Below are positions 8,534 to 19,197 of a stretch of DNA of 58,665 nucleotides, piece by piece (position 1 is the first letter of the stretch; each line of letters starts with the position of its first letter). The notes below the pieces were generated by a model. The model saw only the letters and a program-made list of their open reading frames with translations, did no database searches and was not told the origin of the DNA. Both the position numbers and the translations under genes were made by a program. The DNA is from Pseudomonadaceae bacterium (GTDB lineage Bacteria; Pseudomonadota; Gammaproteobacteria; Pseudomonadales; Pseudomonadaceae): the NCBI GenBank assembly GCA_019747075.1, contig JAIERF010000010.1, forward strand, positions 1-58,665. Direction: 5' to 3'.

Positions 8534-9607
8534 ATGGAAAATAATCAGCCGATTATCGTCAAACGGGTCAAAAAGATTGCCGGCGGTCACCACGGTGGCG
8601 CCTGGAAGATTGCGTTTGCTGACTTTGCCACCGCGATGATGGCGTTCTTTATGCTTCTGTGGCTGATGTCGTCGGCCACACCGGAGCAGAAGAAACTGAT
8701 TTCCGGTTACTTCCAGGATCCGGTGGGTTTCAGCGAAAGCGCCAGCCCCTATGTCATCGATCTGGGCGGCACGCCGACCCCGGCGCCGGACAAGACCCTT
8801 AACCCCGAGGTCAAGGATCAGCTGGAAGCGGGGCCGGAGCAGGATGTCGGCAAAGAAGCCGAAGTTAATCCGGCTCAGGCAGAAAGCTTGGCCGAGCAGG
8901 TCGAGCGCGAGCGCCTAGAGTTGCTGCTGCAGGAGTTGCAGAACAAGGTTGAAGAGAATCCGCAGCTCAAGCAGTTCAAGGATCAGATACTTTTCGAGAT
9001 TACCCAGGACGGTTTGCGCATTCAGATCATGGATGCTGAGAATCGACCGATGTTCGCCAGCGGCAGCGCCAACCTGGAGCCCTATTTCGAGGACATCCTG
9101 TTGGCCATGTCGGACACCATCAAGGCGGTGCCGAACAAGATCAGTGTCAGTGGCCATACCGATGCCAAGCCGTTTGTCGGGCGTGGCGATTTCGGTAACT
9201 GGGAACTGTCGGCCAACCGTGCCAACGCCGCCCGTCGTGCCTTGGTCTTTGGCGGCTATCCCGACGATCAGGTGGCGCGGGTGGTGGGCTACGCCTCCTC
9301 GGCTCTATTTGATCGCGAAAAGCCGCTGAATCCGGTGAACCGGCGTATCGATATCATTGTGCTGACCAAAAAGGCGCAGCGCAGCATCGAGGGCGACGCC
9401 GAAGATGGTGCCGCGACTGAGGCGCCCGACGCGCCGGCGGCACCTTCATTGTCGACTCCGGCCGTTGCCCCGCCGTCGATGCGTGAGCGTGCAGCCGCGC
9501 CTGCCGCCACGGGGGCACCAGCGCAGGATGCGGAGCTGCGCGAACGGCTGAATATCTTCGAAGACGGCACTCTGCAACTGGACCGGCCGCCGGCCGATCA
9601 GCAATAA
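8534..9607 (+). CDS. motB: Flagellar motor stator protein MotB
   Basis: 357 aa. A short basic cytoplasmic N-terminus is followed by one transmembrane helix (about 27-48) with the proton-accepting aspartate at about residue 30 (FADFATAMMAFF). The periplasmic part includes the OmpA-like peptidoglycan-binding domain (about 165-290, ending NPVNRRIDIIVL). The C-terminal tail is Ala/Pro-rich and low complexity, which is common in Pseudomonas MotB. Paired with motA at 5 nt. Confidence 0.97.
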   Translation: MENNQPIIVKRVKKIAGGHHGGAWKIAFADFATAMMAFFMLLWLMSSATPEQKKLISGYFQDPVGFSESASPYVIDLGGTPTPAPDKTLNPEVKDQLEAGPEQDVGKEAEVNPAQAESLAEQVERERLELLLQELQNKVEENPQLKQFKDQILFEITQDGLRIQIMDAENRPMFASGSANLEPYFEDILLAMSDTIKAVPNKISVSGHTDAKPFVGRGDFGNWELSANRANAARRALVFGGYPDDQVARVVGYASSALFDREKPLNPVNRRIDIIVLTKKAQRSIEGDAEDGAATEAPDAPAAPSLSTPAVAPPSMRERAAAPAATGAPAQDAELRERLNIFEDGTLQLDRPPADQQ

Positions 9608-9611
9608 GCGC

Positions 9612-9648
9612 ACAGCAAAAGGCCGCGATGATCGCGGCCTTTTGCTGT
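9612..9648. terminator. Strong bidirectional terminator between motB and rsgA
   Basis: An 18-bp perfect inverted repeat with GGCCGCGAT / ATCGCGGCC at the core and AAAA / TTTT flanks inside the stem (9612-9648). It sits between the convergent genes motB (stop 9607) and rsgA (stop 9668), and its A/T flanks let it work in both directions. Confidence 0.9.
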
Positions 9649-9667
9649 CGGTGCTGTGCAGGTCTAT

Positions 9668-10699
9668 TTAGTGGCTCGACGCCGGCAGGCTGGCGAGGAT
9701 ACTGCGGTAGCTGTTCATCCGTTGCTGCTGCACGCGGCCGTCTTCCAGGGCTTTGAGCAAGGCGCAGCCGGGTTCGCGGTCGTGCTTGCAGTCGCGGAAG
9801 CGGCAGGTGCCAAGCAGTTCGTCGAACTCGATAAAGCCCGCCTCAACATCGGCGCGGCTGACGTGGCCGAGGCCGAATTCGCGAATCCCAGGGGAGTCGA
9901 TCAGCTCGCCGCCGCCGGGGAAGTGAAACAACCGTGCGGTGGTGGTGGTGTGGGTGCCTTGGCCGCTCAGTTCGGACAGTGGCCCGACGCGCAGGTCAAC
10001 GCCCGGCAGCAGGCTGTTGACCAACGACGACTTGCCGACCCCGGACTGGCCGACGAAGACGCTGACGTGACCGTCCAGGCGCGTCTGCAGGTCCTGCATG
10101 CCGTTGCCGTGGTGGGCGGACACTTCCAGTAGCGGGTAGCCGAGTTGGCGATAGACCGCCAGCAAGGCATTCAGGGCCACGGCGTTCTGCTCGTCAATCA
10201 AGTCGGCCTTGTTCAGAAGCAGCAGCGGCTGGATGCCGGCGTGTTCGGCGGCCACCAAGTAGCGGTCGATCAGGTTGGCGTGAGGCTCAGGCATGGGCGC
10301 GAACACGATGACGATGGTGTCGACGTTGGCCGCCACCGGCTTGAGCTGGTTGCGACTGTCTGGGCGGCACAGCTCGCTGTTGCGCGGCAGTTGCGCGACG
10401 ATCACGCCGATACCCTGGTTGCCGGCGCGCCAGACCACGCGGTCGCCGGTTACCAGGGCGGGCAGGTTGGCGCGCAGGTGGCAGCGGCAGATCTGCCCGG
10501 CCAGTTCGCCATCCAGTGCCTCGACTTCCACTTGCACGCCAAAGTGGGCGATGACCAGGCCCAGCTGTTCGGGGCCCAGTTCGCCGCCTTCAAGGGTTTC
10601 CAGGGTGTGGGATTCGCGTTTGGCCGCGCGGGCAGCGCGTTCTTCCTGAATCTTCTCGATGCGCCAGTTTTGCCGGCGGTTGAGTTGGCGTTTGGCCAT
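9668..10699 (-). CDS. rsgA: Small ribosomal subunit biogenesis GTPase RsgA
   Basis: 343 aa. N-terminal OB fold, then a circularly permuted GTPase with the order G4 (LLNKADL), G1 ([12 protein letters not shown]), G3 (DSPGIREFG), and a C-terminal zinc motif [14 protein letters not shown]. RsgA acts late in 30S subunit assembly. Divergent from orn, as in most gammaproteobacteria. Confidence 0.97.
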   Translation of the reverse strand: MAKRQLNRRQNWRIEKIQEERAARAAKRESHTLETLEGGELGPEQLGLVIAHFGVQVEVEALDGELAGQICRCHLRANLPALVTGDRVVWRAGNQGIGVIVAQLPRNSELCRPDSRNQLKPVAANVDTIVIVFAPMPEPHANLIDRYLVAAEHAGIQPLLLLNKADLIDEQNAVALNALLAVYRQLGYPLLEVSAHHGNGMQDLQTRLDGHVSVFVGQSGVGKSSLVNSLLPGVDLRVGPLSELSGQGTHTTTTARLFHFPGGGELIDSPGIREFGLGHVSRADVEAGFIEFDELLGTCRFRDCKHDREPGCALLKALEDGRVQQQRMNSYRSILASLPASSH

Positions 10700-10833
10700 G
10701 GGGCTTCCGAGTGGGGAGTGCGACGGATGGGTGAATCGGCGCTCAGTTTAGCATGGGCGGGCGCTTACCTGGCGGCCCATGCGGTGCTTGCTGGCCTGGG
10801 TTAAACTGTCGCTCTACGCCGAGGAGCACAACC

Positions 10834-11376
10834 ATGCAAAGCCCGCAGAACTTGATCTGGATCGACCTGGAAATGACCGGTTTAGAACCCGAGCATGACG
10901 TCATCATCGAGATGGCGACCATTGTCACCGACAGCGACCTGAATATTCTCGCCACCGGTCCGGTCATCGCCGTGCATCAGAGCGATGCGCTGCTGGCCGG
11001 TATGGATGAGTGGAACACCCGCACCCACGGCGAGAGCGGCCTGACCCAGCGCGTGCGCGACAGCAAGATCAGTACGGCCGAGGCCGAGGCGCAGACCATC
11101 GCCTTCCTCGAGCAGTGGGTGCCCAAGGGCAAGTCGCCAATTTGCGGCAACAGCATCGGCCAAGACCGGCGCTTTCTCTGCCGTTACATGCCGACCCTGG
11201 AGGCGTTCTTCCACTACCGCAATCTGGATGTCTCGACCCTGAAGATCCTCGCCGAGCGTTGGGCGCCGCAGATCAAAGAGGGCTTCCAGAAAAAGGGTAC
11301 CCACCAGGCGCTGGACGATATCCGCGAGTCAATCGCCGAGCTGCAGTACTACCGTGAGCACTTTATTAAGGCGTGA
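10834..11376 (+). CDS. orn: Oligoribonuclease Orn
   Basis: 180 aa from the ATG at 10834, preceded by GAGGAG at 10821; the open frame runs 27 codons further upstream but the family starts [16 protein letters not shown]. DEDDh 3'-5' exonuclease motifs are [16 protein letters not shown] and HQALDDI. Orn degrades 2-5 nt RNAs, including pGpG, the last step of c-di-GMP breakdown in Pseudomonas. Its last 11 nt overlap the 3' end of queG on the other strand. Confidence 0.97.
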   Translation: MQSPQNLIWIDLEMTGLEPEHDVIIEMATIVTDSDLNILATGPVIAVHQSDALLAGMDEWNTRTHGESGLTQRVRDSKISTAEAEAQTIAFLEQWVPKGKSPICGNSIGQDRRFLCRYMPTLEAFFHYRNLDVSTLKILAERWAPQIKEGFQKKGTHQALDDIRESIAELQYYREHFIKA

Positions 11377-12454
11377 GGCCTGTCGTGCTGGCGCGCCGCT
11401 GGTGTTGATCGAGCGCCCATTCGACGTGCTCGCGCACCAGCTCCGAGGGGTGCTCGCGGCGCGCCTGCAGGGCTTGCAGCACCGGGATGCTTGACGGTGC
11501 ATTGCCCAGGCCGACGGCCAGGTTGCGCAGCCAGTTGTGGTAACCGGTACGGCGTAGTGGCGAGCCTTCGGTGCGGCTGAGAAACTCCTCTTCCGTCCAG
11601 CGAAACAGCGTCGCCAGCTCGGCATTGTCCAGTTGGTGGCGCGGCTGGAAGTCGCCCTGCTGGGTGGGCCGGGCAAAGCGGTTCCACGGGCAGACCAGTT
11701 GGCAGTCATCGCAGCCGAACACCCGATTGCCGATCAGTGGGCGCAACTCGACGGGAATCGCACCCTTAAGCTCGATGGTCAGGTAGGAAATACAGCGCCG
11801 CGCATCCAGCACATAAGGGCCGACAAAGGCCGCGGTCGGGCAAATGTCCAGGCAGGCGCTGCAGCGCCCGCAGTGTTCGCTGGCGTGGGGGGCATCTGCC
11901 GGCAGCGGCAGGTCGACAAACAGCTCGCCAAGAAAGAACCAGCTACCGGCTTTGCGATTGAGCACCAGGGTGTTCTTGCCGATCCAGCCCAGGCCAGCCT
12001 GTTCGGCAATCGCCTTCTCTAGCACCGGGGCGCTGTCGACAAAGGCGCGGTAACCGAACGGGCCAATCGCCTGCTGAATACGCTCGGCCAACTGCTGAAT
12101 GCGTTTGCGGATCAGCTTGTGGTAATCGCGGCCCAGGGCGTAGCGCGATACGTAGGCCTTCTCCGGCTCGCCCAGGCGCTTGCTCATCTCCGTGTCGCCG
12201 GGCAGGTAGTCCATGCGCAACGAAATGACCCGCAGCGTGCCGGGCACCAGCTCCTCGGGGTGTGAGCGTTTGCTGCCGTGGGCGGCCATATAGTCCATCT
12301 CGCCGTGATAACCCGCGGCGAGCCAGCGCTGTAGATGGGCTTCGTGGCTGGCTAGATCCAGGCCGGCAATCCCCACCTGCTGAAAGCCCAGCTCGCGGCC
12401 CCAGTCCTTGATGGTCTGGCTGAGGGCGGGAAGATCGAGACTGGATGCGGACAT
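11366..12454 (-). CDS. queG: Epoxyqueuosine reductase QueG
   Basis: 362 aa. Reduces epoxyqueuosine to queuosine in tRNA, using cobalamin and two [4Fe-4S] clusters. The ferredoxin-like motif [13 protein letters not shown] has cysteines 195, 198, 201 and 205; a second set is [11 protein letters not shown]. Asp140 in VDSAPVLEK is the presumed catalytic acid. A C-terminal HEAT-like segment follows. Divergent from nnr with 56 bp between the starts, as in E. coli and P. aeruginosa. Confidence 0.96.
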   Translation of the reverse strand: MSASSLDLPALSQTIKDWGRELGFQQVGIAGLDLASHEAHLQRWLAAGYHGEMDYMAAHGSKRSHPEELVPGTLRVISLRMDYLPGDTEMSKRLGEPEKAYVSRYALGRDYHKLIRKRIQQLAERIQQAIGPFGYRAFVDSAPVLEKAIAEQAGLGWIGKNTLVLNRKAGSWFFLGELFVDLPLPADAPHASEHCGRCSACLDICPTAAFVGPYVLDARRCISYLTIELKGAIPVELRPLIGNRVFGCDDCQLVCPWNRFARPTQQGDFQPRHQLDNAELATLFRWTEEEFLSRTEGSPLRRTGYHNWLRNLAVGLGNAPSSIPVLQALQARREHPSELVREHVEWALDQHQRRASTTGLTP

Positions 12455-12510
12455 GGGCGAGAAACCGGGGCAGAGGTGCGTATAATTCTGCCAGACATTG
12501 GAGTCGACGC

Positions 12511-14010
12511 ATGCCTGTTACCCATCACCAATTGCCATTGCCGTTTTATCGCGCCGCTCAGGTCCGTGAGCTGGATGCGCGCCTGATCGCCGCTGGCACA
12601 CCGGCGTTTGAGCTGATGCAGCGCGCTGCTCATGGTGCCTGGCGTGCCTTGCGTCAGCGCTGGCCGCACGCCGGCAGCGTCACCGTGCTGGCCGGTAGCG
12701 GCAATAATGCCGGTGATGGCTATCTAGTCGCCGCCCTGGCGCAGCGTGCCGGCTGGCAGGTGCAGGTGCTGGCCGTGGTGGCGCCAAGCGCCCTGCGCGA
12801 CACGGCCGCCGAGGCTTATGCCGAAGCGCTGGCCGCTGGAGTAGCGGTGCAACCTTGGCGTGTCGACATACCGTTGCACGGGGTGGTGGTCGATGCGCTG
12901 CTCGGCACCGGTCTGACCGGTGCGGTGCGTGAGCCTTTTGCGGCAGCTATCGGCCAGATCAACGTCAGTAACTTGCCAGTGCTGGCTTTGGACCTGCCCT
13001 CGGGGTTGTGTGCCGATACCGGCGCCGAGCTCGGCGTGGCGGTACAGGCCGAGCTGACGGTGACCTTTATCGCGCTCAAGCTTGGGCTGCTGACTGGTAA
13101 CGGTCCGGATCGGGTCGGGGTGCTGCAGTTGGATGATCTGCATGCCGATGCGCAGGTGCTCACCGCTGTTGCGCCTGCCGCCCAGCGCCTGGCACCGGCC
13201 AATCTGCCGCGCCTGGCCGCGCGTCCACGCACGGCGCACAAGGGCCTGTACGGTCGGGTGCTGGTGGTTGGTGGCGATCGCGGCCTAGGTGGTGCGGCCC
13301 TGTTAGCGGCACAGGCAGCCCAGCGTGGCGGCGCTGGGCTGGTGTCCTTGGCGACCCGTGACGAGCATGTGCCTGCGGCGTTGGCACGCCTGCCAGAAGT
13401 GATGACTCAGGGCGTCGCCTCGGCCAATCAGTTGCTGGCCCTGGCGGCCAATGCTGATGTGCTGGTGGTGGGGCCAGGGCTGGGTGTGCAGGCCTGGGGG
13501 CGCAGCCTGCTGAGCGCCGCCGCCAGTAGGGCATTGCCTCAGGTGTGGGATGCCGATGGCCTGAATTTGCTCGCCCAGGGTGGTGTGCAGTTGCCAGCCG
13601 ATGCCGTGTTGACGCCCCATCCGGGCGAGGCGGCGCGTCTGTTGGGAGTATCTACGGCGCAGGTGCAAGCGGATCGTCCGGCCGCCGCCCTGGCCCTGGC
13701 GCGCCGTTATCAAGCTGTTGTGGTGCTCAAGGGCGCCGGTAGCCTGATCGCCAGCGCCGATGGGCGTCTGGCCTTGTGTGATCGTGGTCATCCCGCCATG
13801 GCCGGTGCGGGTCTTGGTGATGTGCTGGCGGGCCTGCTCGGTGCCCTGCGCGGCCAGGGCTTGCCCGCATTTGAGGCCGCCTGCTTGGGCGTTTGGTTGC
13901 ACGCCAGCGCCGGTGAGCAACTGGCCCAGCAGGGTCGCGGCCTGGCTGCCAGCGAGCTGCTGCCGGCTATTCGTCAGTTGTTGGAGGAGGTTTCACCGTG
14001 TCTGTCGTGA
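12511..14010 (+). CDS. nnr: Bifunctional NAD(P)HX epimerase / ADP-dependent dehydratase
   Basis: 499 aa from ATG 12511 with GGAG 7-10 nt upstream; the frame is open 22 codons earlier, inside queG's 5' end. The N-terminal YjeF epimerase domain (about 1-215) has GSGNNAGDGYLVA. The C-terminal ribokinase-like dehydratase (about 225-490) has TPHPGEAARLLG and AGLGDVLAGLLGA. The enzyme repairs hydrated NADH and NADPH. It heads a run nnr-tsaE-amiB-mutL-miaA with overlapping or nearly overlapping ends, so these are probably one operon. Confidence 0.96.
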   Translation: MPVTHHQLPLPFYRAAQVRELDARLIAAGTPAFELMQRAAHGAWRALRQRWPHAGSVTVLAGSGNNAGDGYLVAALAQRAGWQVQVLAVVAPSALRDTAAEAYAEALAAGVAVQPWRVDIPLHGVVVDALLGTGLTGAVREPFAAAIGQINVSNLPVLALDLPSGLCADTGAELGVAVQAELTVTFIALKLGLLTGNGPDRVGVLQLDDLHADAQVLTAVAPAAQRLAPANLPRLAARPRTAHKGLYGRVLVVGGDRGLGGAALLAAQAAQRGGAGLVSLATRDEHVPAALARLPEVMTQGVASANQLLALAANADVLVVGPGLGVQAWGRSLLSAAASRALPQVWDADGLNLLAQGGVQLPADAVLTPHPGEAARLLGVSTAQVQADRPAAALALARRYQAVVVLKGAGSLIASADGRLALCDRGHPAMAGAGLGDVLAGLLGALRGQGLPAFEAACLGVWLHASAGEQLAQQGRGLAASELLPAIRQLLEEVSPCLS

Positions 14011-14465
14011 CGCTGCATATCGAGGGTGAAGAAGCCATGTTGGCCTTGGGCGCACGCCTGGCGGCGCTAACCGAGGGGCGCGGCACCTTGTACTTGCACG
14101 GCGATCTGGGCGCCGGCAAAACCACCCTGTCGCGCGGCATCATTCGCGGCCTGGGCCATGTCGGTGCGGTTAAAAGCCCGACGTTTACCCTGGTGGAGCC
14201 CTATGAGATCGGTACCTGCAAGGTCTTCCATTTTGACCTGTATCGCCTGGCCGATCCGGAGGAGCTGGAGTTCATGGGCATTCGCGATTACTTCGAAGAC
14301 GATGCCTTGTGCCTGATCGAGTGGCCCGAGCGCGGCGTCGGCGTTTTGCCAAAGGCTGACCTGGACATTACCATTGCCGCACATGCGGGCGCTCGCTCGC
14401 TGTCTTTACGGCCTCAGGGCGCGCGTGGTGAGTCGTGGTGTGCTGCTCTGGCCAAGGAACAATAA
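13998..14465 (+). CDS. tsaE: tRNA t6A biosynthesis ATPase TsaE
   Basis: 155 aa with a GTG start at 13998, overlapping the end of nnr by 13 nt; GGAGG lies about 10 nt upstream inside nnr. Walker A is GDLGAGKTT, followed by KSPTFTLV and FHFDLYRL. TsaE works with TsaB and TsaD to make N6-threonylcarbamoyladenosine in ANN-decoding tRNAs. Confidence 0.96.
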   Translation: MSVVTLHIEGEEAMLALGARLAALTEGRGTLYLHGDLGAGKTTLSRGIIRGLGHVGAVKSPTFTLVEPYEIGTCKVFHFDLYRLADPEELEFMGIRDYFEDDALCLIEWPERGVGVLPKADLDITIAAHAGARSLSLRPQGARGESWCAALAKEQ

Positions 14466-14467
14466 TA

Positions 14468-15955
14468 ATGGGATGGGCAATGGGCTTGCGCACGCGTACG
14501 GCTGGGCTGGGTGTGCTGTTGGCGTTGCTGGCTGGCGATGTGCTGGCGGCCGCCGCCGATTTGCGCAGCGTACGGCTGTGGCGTGCGCCGGATAACACCC
14601 GCTTGGTGTTTGACCTGTCCGGGCCGGTGCAGCACAGCGTCTTCACTCTGAGTGCGCCGAATCGCATAGTCATCGATGTGGCCGGGGCGCAGTTGGCGAC
14701 CAAGCTTGAGTCGCTGTCGCTGAGCAATACGCCGATCACCAGCATTCGCTCGGCACAGCGCAGTCCCACGGATTTGCGCCTGGTTATCGACCTGTCGTCG
14801 GCGGTCTCTCCGAAAAGTTTTAGTTTGGCGCCCAACCAGCAGTACGGTCATCGTCTGGTGGTCGATCTCTATGACAGTGACGCTGACGGTGCCGCTGCGG
14901 ACAAGCCAGTCACGGCCGGCGGTACGGCCCCTGCGGGTGTGCCGGTGGCGGTTAACCCGCCGCCGAGCGTGCGCCCGGTGGTGCCGGTGACCATGGAGCC
15001 GGCGCCGGCCAAGCTGCCACCACCCGCGCCGATGCCCAGCGGTAAGCGTGCGATTGTGATTGCCATCGACGCCGGTCACGGCGGTGAAGACCCCGGTGCT
15101 CTCGGCCCCAAAGGCGCCCGCGAAAAGCATGTGACCCTGGCGATTGCCAAGGAGCTGCAGCGGCAGATCAATGCCGAGCGCGGCTATCGTGCCGAGCTGG
15201 TGCGTACTGGCGATTACTTTATTCCGCTGCGTAAGCGCACGGTCATTGCGCGCAAAAAGGGCGCTGACCTGTTCGTCTCCATTCATGCCGATGCGGCGCC
15301 ACGGGCAGCTGCCTTCGGCGCTTCGGTGTATGCCTTGTCGGATCGTGGCGCCACGTCGGAAACCGCCCGCTGGCTGGCCGACAGTGAGAACCAGTCAGAC
15401 CTGATCGGCGGTGCCGGTAACGTCAGCCTGGATGACAAGGACAAGATGCTCGCCGGCGTATTGCTGGATCTGTCGATGACTGCTTCGCTGTCCTCCAGTC
15501 TGAATGTCGGCCAGAAGGTGCTGAGCAACATGGGCCGCATCACCCCGCTGCATAAGCGCCGGGTCGAGCAGGCCGGTTTTATGGTGCTGAAGTCGCCGGA
15601 TATTCCCTCGATTCTGGTGGAAACCGGGTTTATCTCTAACCCCAATGAGGCGGCCAAGTTGGCCACTCTCAGCCATCAGCAGAGCCTGGCGCGCTCGATC
15701 CAGAGCGGTATCCGCCAGTTCTTTCAGCAGAATCCGCCACCGGGCACCTACGTCGCCTGGCTGCGGGACTCGGGCAAGATTGCGCCCGGCCCCCGTGAGC
15801 ACGTGGTCAGTTCCGGCGAGAGCCTGGCGCTGATTGCCCAGCGTTATCAGGTCGGCCTGGCCGTGCTGCGCAGTGCCAACAACTTGCGCAGCGACACCAT
15901 CAAGGTCGGTCAGACCCTGAATATTCCGACCACCGCATTGGCGGCGCAGCCATGA
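14468..15955 (+). CDS. amiB: N-acetylmuramoyl-L-alanine amidase AmiB-type with AMIN and LysM domains
   Basis: 495 aa from the ATG at 14468, placed 8 nt after AAGGAAC and 2 nt after the tsaE stop; a second ATG at 14480 is possible. Signal peptide (about 1-30), AMIN domain (about 35-130), Pro-rich linker, zinc amidase domain (about 195-415; [12 protein letters not shown] and ETGFISN) and a C-terminal LysM repeat. It cleaves septal peptidoglycan during daughter-cell separation. The last codons overlap the mutL start (ATGA). Confidence 0.95.
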   Translation: MGWAMGLRTRTAGLGVLLALLAGDVLAAAADLRSVRLWRAPDNTRLVFDLSGPVQHSVFTLSAPNRIVIDVAGAQLATKLESLSLSNTPITSIRSAQRSPTDLRLVIDLSSAVSPKSFSLAPNQQYGHRLVVDLYDSDADGAAADKPVTAGGTAPAGVPVAVNPPPSVRPVVPVTMEPAPAKLPPPAPMPSGKRAIVIAIDAGHGGEDPGALGPKGAREKHVTLAIAKELQRQINAERGYRAELVRTGDYFIPLRKRTVIARKKGADLFVSIHADAAPRAAAFGASVYALSDRGATSETARWLADSENQSDLIGGAGNVSLDDKDKMLAGVLLDLSMTASLSSSLNVGQKVLSNMGRITPLHKRRVEQAGFMVLKSPDIPSILVETGFISNPNEAAKLATLSHQQSLARSIQSGIRQFFQQNPPPGTYVAWLRDSGKIAPGPREHVVSSGESLALIAQRYQVGLAVLRSANNLRSDTIKVGQTLNIPTTALAAQP

Positions 15956-17823
15956 GTGAAGCCATGCGTATTCAACTGCTGAGCCCGCGACTGGCCAACC
16001 AGATCGCTGCCGGCGAGGTGGTTGAGCGGCCCGCCTCGGTGATCAAGGAGTTGCTGGAAAACAGCCTGGATTCCGGCGCCCGGCGCATCGAGGTGGACGT
16101 CGAGCAGGGCGGCACCAAGTTGCTGCGGGTGCGTGACGACGGCGGCGGGATCCCCGCCGATGACCTGCCGCTGGCTCTGGCGCGACATGCCACCAGCAAA
16201 ATTCGCGAGCTGGAAGACCTGGAGCAGGTGCTTAGCCTGGGCTTTCGTGGTGAGGCCTTGGCCTCGATCAGTTCGGTTGCCCGCCTGACCCTGACCTCGC
16301 GTACCGCCGAGGCCGATCAGGCCTGGCAAGTGGAGACCGAGGGCCGTGACATGGCGCCGCGCGTGCAGCCTGCTGCCCATCCGGTAGGTACCTCGGTTGA
16401 GGTGCGCGACCTGTTCTTCAACACGCCGGCGCGGCGCAAGTTTCTCAAAACTGAAAAGACCGAGTTCGAGCATCTGCAGGAAGTGATCCGCCGTCTGGCT
16501 CTGGCGCGCTTCGATGTGGCTTTCCATCTGCGCCACAACGGCAAGAGTGTGCTGGCGCTGCATGAGGCTGCCGATGATTTGAGTCGTGCGCGACGGGTCG
16601 CGGCGGTGTGCGGTCCGGCGTTTCTCGAGCAGGCACTGCCGATCGAGATCGAGCGCAATGGTCTGCATCTATGGGGTTGGGTGGGTTTGCCGACCTTCTC
16701 GCGCAGCCAGGCCGACCTGCAGTATTTCTATGTCAATGGCCGCATGGTGCGCGACAAACTGGTCGCCCATGCCGTGCGCCAGGCCTACCGCGACGTGCTG
16801 TTCAATGGTCGGCATCCGACCTTTGTGCTGTTTCTGGAGATTGATCCGGCCGCCGTCGACGTCAACGTGCACCCGACCAAGCATGAAGTGCGCTTCCGTG
16901 ACGGGCGCATGGTTCACGATTTTCTCTACGGCACCCTGCACCGTGCCCTCGGCGAAGTGCGCCCGGAAGACCAACTGGCGGCGCCCGCTGCCGTCAGCAG
17001 CATGGTGCGCGCCACCGGGCAGGACGCTGGTGAGTTCGGCCCGCAGGCGGAAATGAGCCTGGCCGGCAATCTGCTGCAAGCCTCTGCGGCGCCGTCGGCC
17101 TGGCAGGCGCCGGGCGCCGGCTACCAGGCGCCACGACCCCAAGGCGGAATGCCGATGGCCGAGGCGGCCGGTGCCTATCGCGAGTATTTTGCCCCGCTGA
17201 ACACCACGGCCCCGAGCCTGCCAGAGCATCAGGGCGATATCCCGCCGCTGGGTTATGCCCTGGCTCAGCTCAAGGGCGTGTACATCCTGGCGGAAAATGC
17301 CCAGGGGTTGGTGCTGGTGGATATGCACGCGGCACACGAGCGCATCACCTACGAGCGGCTGAAAACCGCCATGGCCTCCGAGGGCTTGCGCGGCCAGCCG
17401 CTGCTGGTGCCGGAGTCGCTGGCGGTCAGTCAGCGTGAGGCCGACTGTGCCGAGGAGCATGGCGAGTGGTTCCAGCGCCTGGGCTTTGAGTTGCAGCGCC
17501 TGGGGCCGGAAAGTCTGGCGATTCGTCAAACCCCGGCCCTGCTCAAGCAGGCCGAAAGCGTGCAGCTGGTGCGCGATGTGCTGGCAGACCTGCTGGAGTA
17601 CGGCAGTAGCGACCGGATCAAGGCTCATATCAACGAGTTGCTGGGCACCATGGCCTGTCACGGCGCGGTGCGCGCCAACCGCCGCCTGACCCTGCCGGAA
17701 ATGAATGGTTTGCTGCGCGACATGGAACACACCGAGCGCAGCGGCCAATGCAACCATGGGCGTCCGACCTGGACCCAGCTGGGCATGGACGACCTGGACA
17801 AACTCTTCTTGCGCGGACGCTAA
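15952..17823 (+). CDS. mutL: DNA mismatch repair protein MutL (endonuclease type)
   Basis: 623 aa, start overlapping the amiB stop by 4 nt. The N-terminal GHKL ATPase shows [15 protein letters not shown] and [11 protein letters not shown] variable linker (about 340-430) leads to the C-terminal dimerisation domain. From Asp457 it reads [12 protein letters not shown], which fits the DxHAxxExxxxE metal-binding motif of nicking MutL proteins, a motif absent from E. coli MutL. Couples MutS mismatch recognition to strand incision. Confidence 0.97.
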   Translation: MSEAMRIQLLSPRLANQIAAGEVVERPASVIKELLENSLDSGARRIEVDVEQGGTKLLRVRDDGGGIPADDLPLALARHATSKIRELEDLEQVLSLGFRGEALASISSVARLTLTSRTAEADQAWQVETEGRDMAPRVQPAAHPVGTSVEVRDLFFNTPARRKFLKTEKTEFEHLQEVIRRLALARFDVAFHLRHNGKSVLALHEAADDLSRARRVAAVCGPAFLEQALPIEIERNGLHLWGWVGLPTFSRSQADLQYFYVNGRMVRDKLVAHAVRQAYRDVLFNGRHPTFVLFLEIDPAAVDVNVHPTKHEVRFRDGRMVHDFLYGTLHRALGEVRPEDQLAAPAAVSSMVRATGQDAGEFGPQAEMSLAGNLLQASAAPSAWQAPGAGYQAPRPQGGMPMAEAAGAYREYFAPLNTTAPSLPEHQGDIPPLGYALAQLKGVYILAENAQGLVLVDMHAAHERITYERLKTAMASEGLRGQPLLVPESLAVSQREADCAEEHGEWFQRLGFELQRLGPESLAIRQTPALLKQAESVQLVRDVLADLLEYGSSDRIKAHINELLGTMACHGAVRANRRLTLPEMNGLLRDMEHTERSGQCNHGRPTWTQLGMDDLDKLFLRGR

Positions 17824-17832
17824 GGGCTATTT

Positions 17833-18807
17833 ATGTCAGCGCGCCTGCCGCCTGCGATTTTCCTCATGGGCCCAACCGCGGCCGGCAAGACCGATCTGGC
17901 CCTGGCCCTGGCTCGCGCCTTGCCGTGCGAGCTGATTAGCGTCGATTCGGCCCTAGTTTATCGTGACATGGACATCGGTACGGCCAAGCCGAGCAAGGCT
18001 GTACTGGCGCAATACCCTCATCAGCTGATCGATATTCGTGACCCGGCGCAAACCTATTCGGCGGCAGAGTTTCGTGCCGATGCCCTGCAGGCCATGGCGG
18101 CCGCCACATCGCGTGGTCGTATTCCGCTGCTGGTGGGCGGCACCATGTTGTATTTCAAGGCATTGCTGGAAGGTCTGGCTGATATGCCGGCAGCCGACCC
18201 CGCCTTGCGCGCGGAGCTGGAGGCCCAGGCGGCTCGCGAGGGCTGGCAGGTGCTGCATGAGCAATTGCGTGCTGTCGATCCTGAGTCGGCCGCGCGGATT
18301 CATCCCAATGACCCGCAGCGCCTGCTGCGCGCGTTGGAGGTTTACCGCCTGAGCGGGCAGAGCATGACCGCCCACCGCCAGCTGCAACATGGGCAAAGCG
18401 CCGATCCAGACGCATCGAAGGCGGCGCTATTGCCCTATACTGTGGCGCAATTGGCGATTGCTCCGGCGCAGCGCCAGGTGCTGCACGAGCGGATTGCGGA
18501 ACGATTTCAGCAAATGCTGGACCAAGGCTTTGTCGACGAGGTTCAGGCGTTGCACGGGCGAGGTGACTTGCACGCGCAAATGCCGTCTATAAGGGCGGTT
18601 GGCTACCGCCAAGTCTGGGATTACCTTGAGGGGCGTCTCAGTCATGCCGAGATGCAGGAGCGCGGTGTGATTGCCACACGTCAGCTGGCCAAGCGGCAAT
18701 TTACCTGGCTGCGTGGCTGGGATGGGCTGCATTGGCTGGACAGCCTGGCGGACGACAATCTGCCCCTTGCCTTGAAATACCTGCAGGCCAACTCCATATT
18801 GGACTGA
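17833..18807 (+). CDS. miaA: tRNA dimethylallyltransferase MiaA
   Basis: 324 aa, 9 nt after mutL. P-loop [15 protein letters not shown] near the N-terminus; [18 protein letters not shown] is the family signature. It transfers dimethylallyl to A37 of tRNAs reading UNN codons. mutL-miaA-hfq-hflX is the classic gammaproteobacterial order. Confidence 0.97.
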   Translation: MSARLPPAIFLMGPTAAGKTDLALALARALPCELISVDSALVYRDMDIGTAKPSKAVLAQYPHQLIDIRDPAQTYSAAEFRADALQAMAAATSRGRIPLLVGGTMLYFKALLEGLADMPAADPALRAELEAQAAREGWQVLHEQLRAVDPESAARIHPNDPQRLLRALEVYRLSGQSMTAHRQLQHGQSADPDASKAALLPYTVAQLAIAPAQRQVLHERIAERFQQMLDQGFVDEVQALHGRGDLHAQMPSIRAVGYRQVWDYLEGRLSHAEMQERGVIATRQLAKRQFTWLRGWDGLHWLDSLADDNLPLALKYLQANSILD

Positions 18808-18866
18808 GATTTTGCTGGTTGCCGGCTATCCTTAGCGTTTGGCGGCATAAGGCAGCGGTTTCGCTT

Positions 18867-19185
<319 letters not shown>

Positions 19186-19197
19186 TAGGAGTCTGCT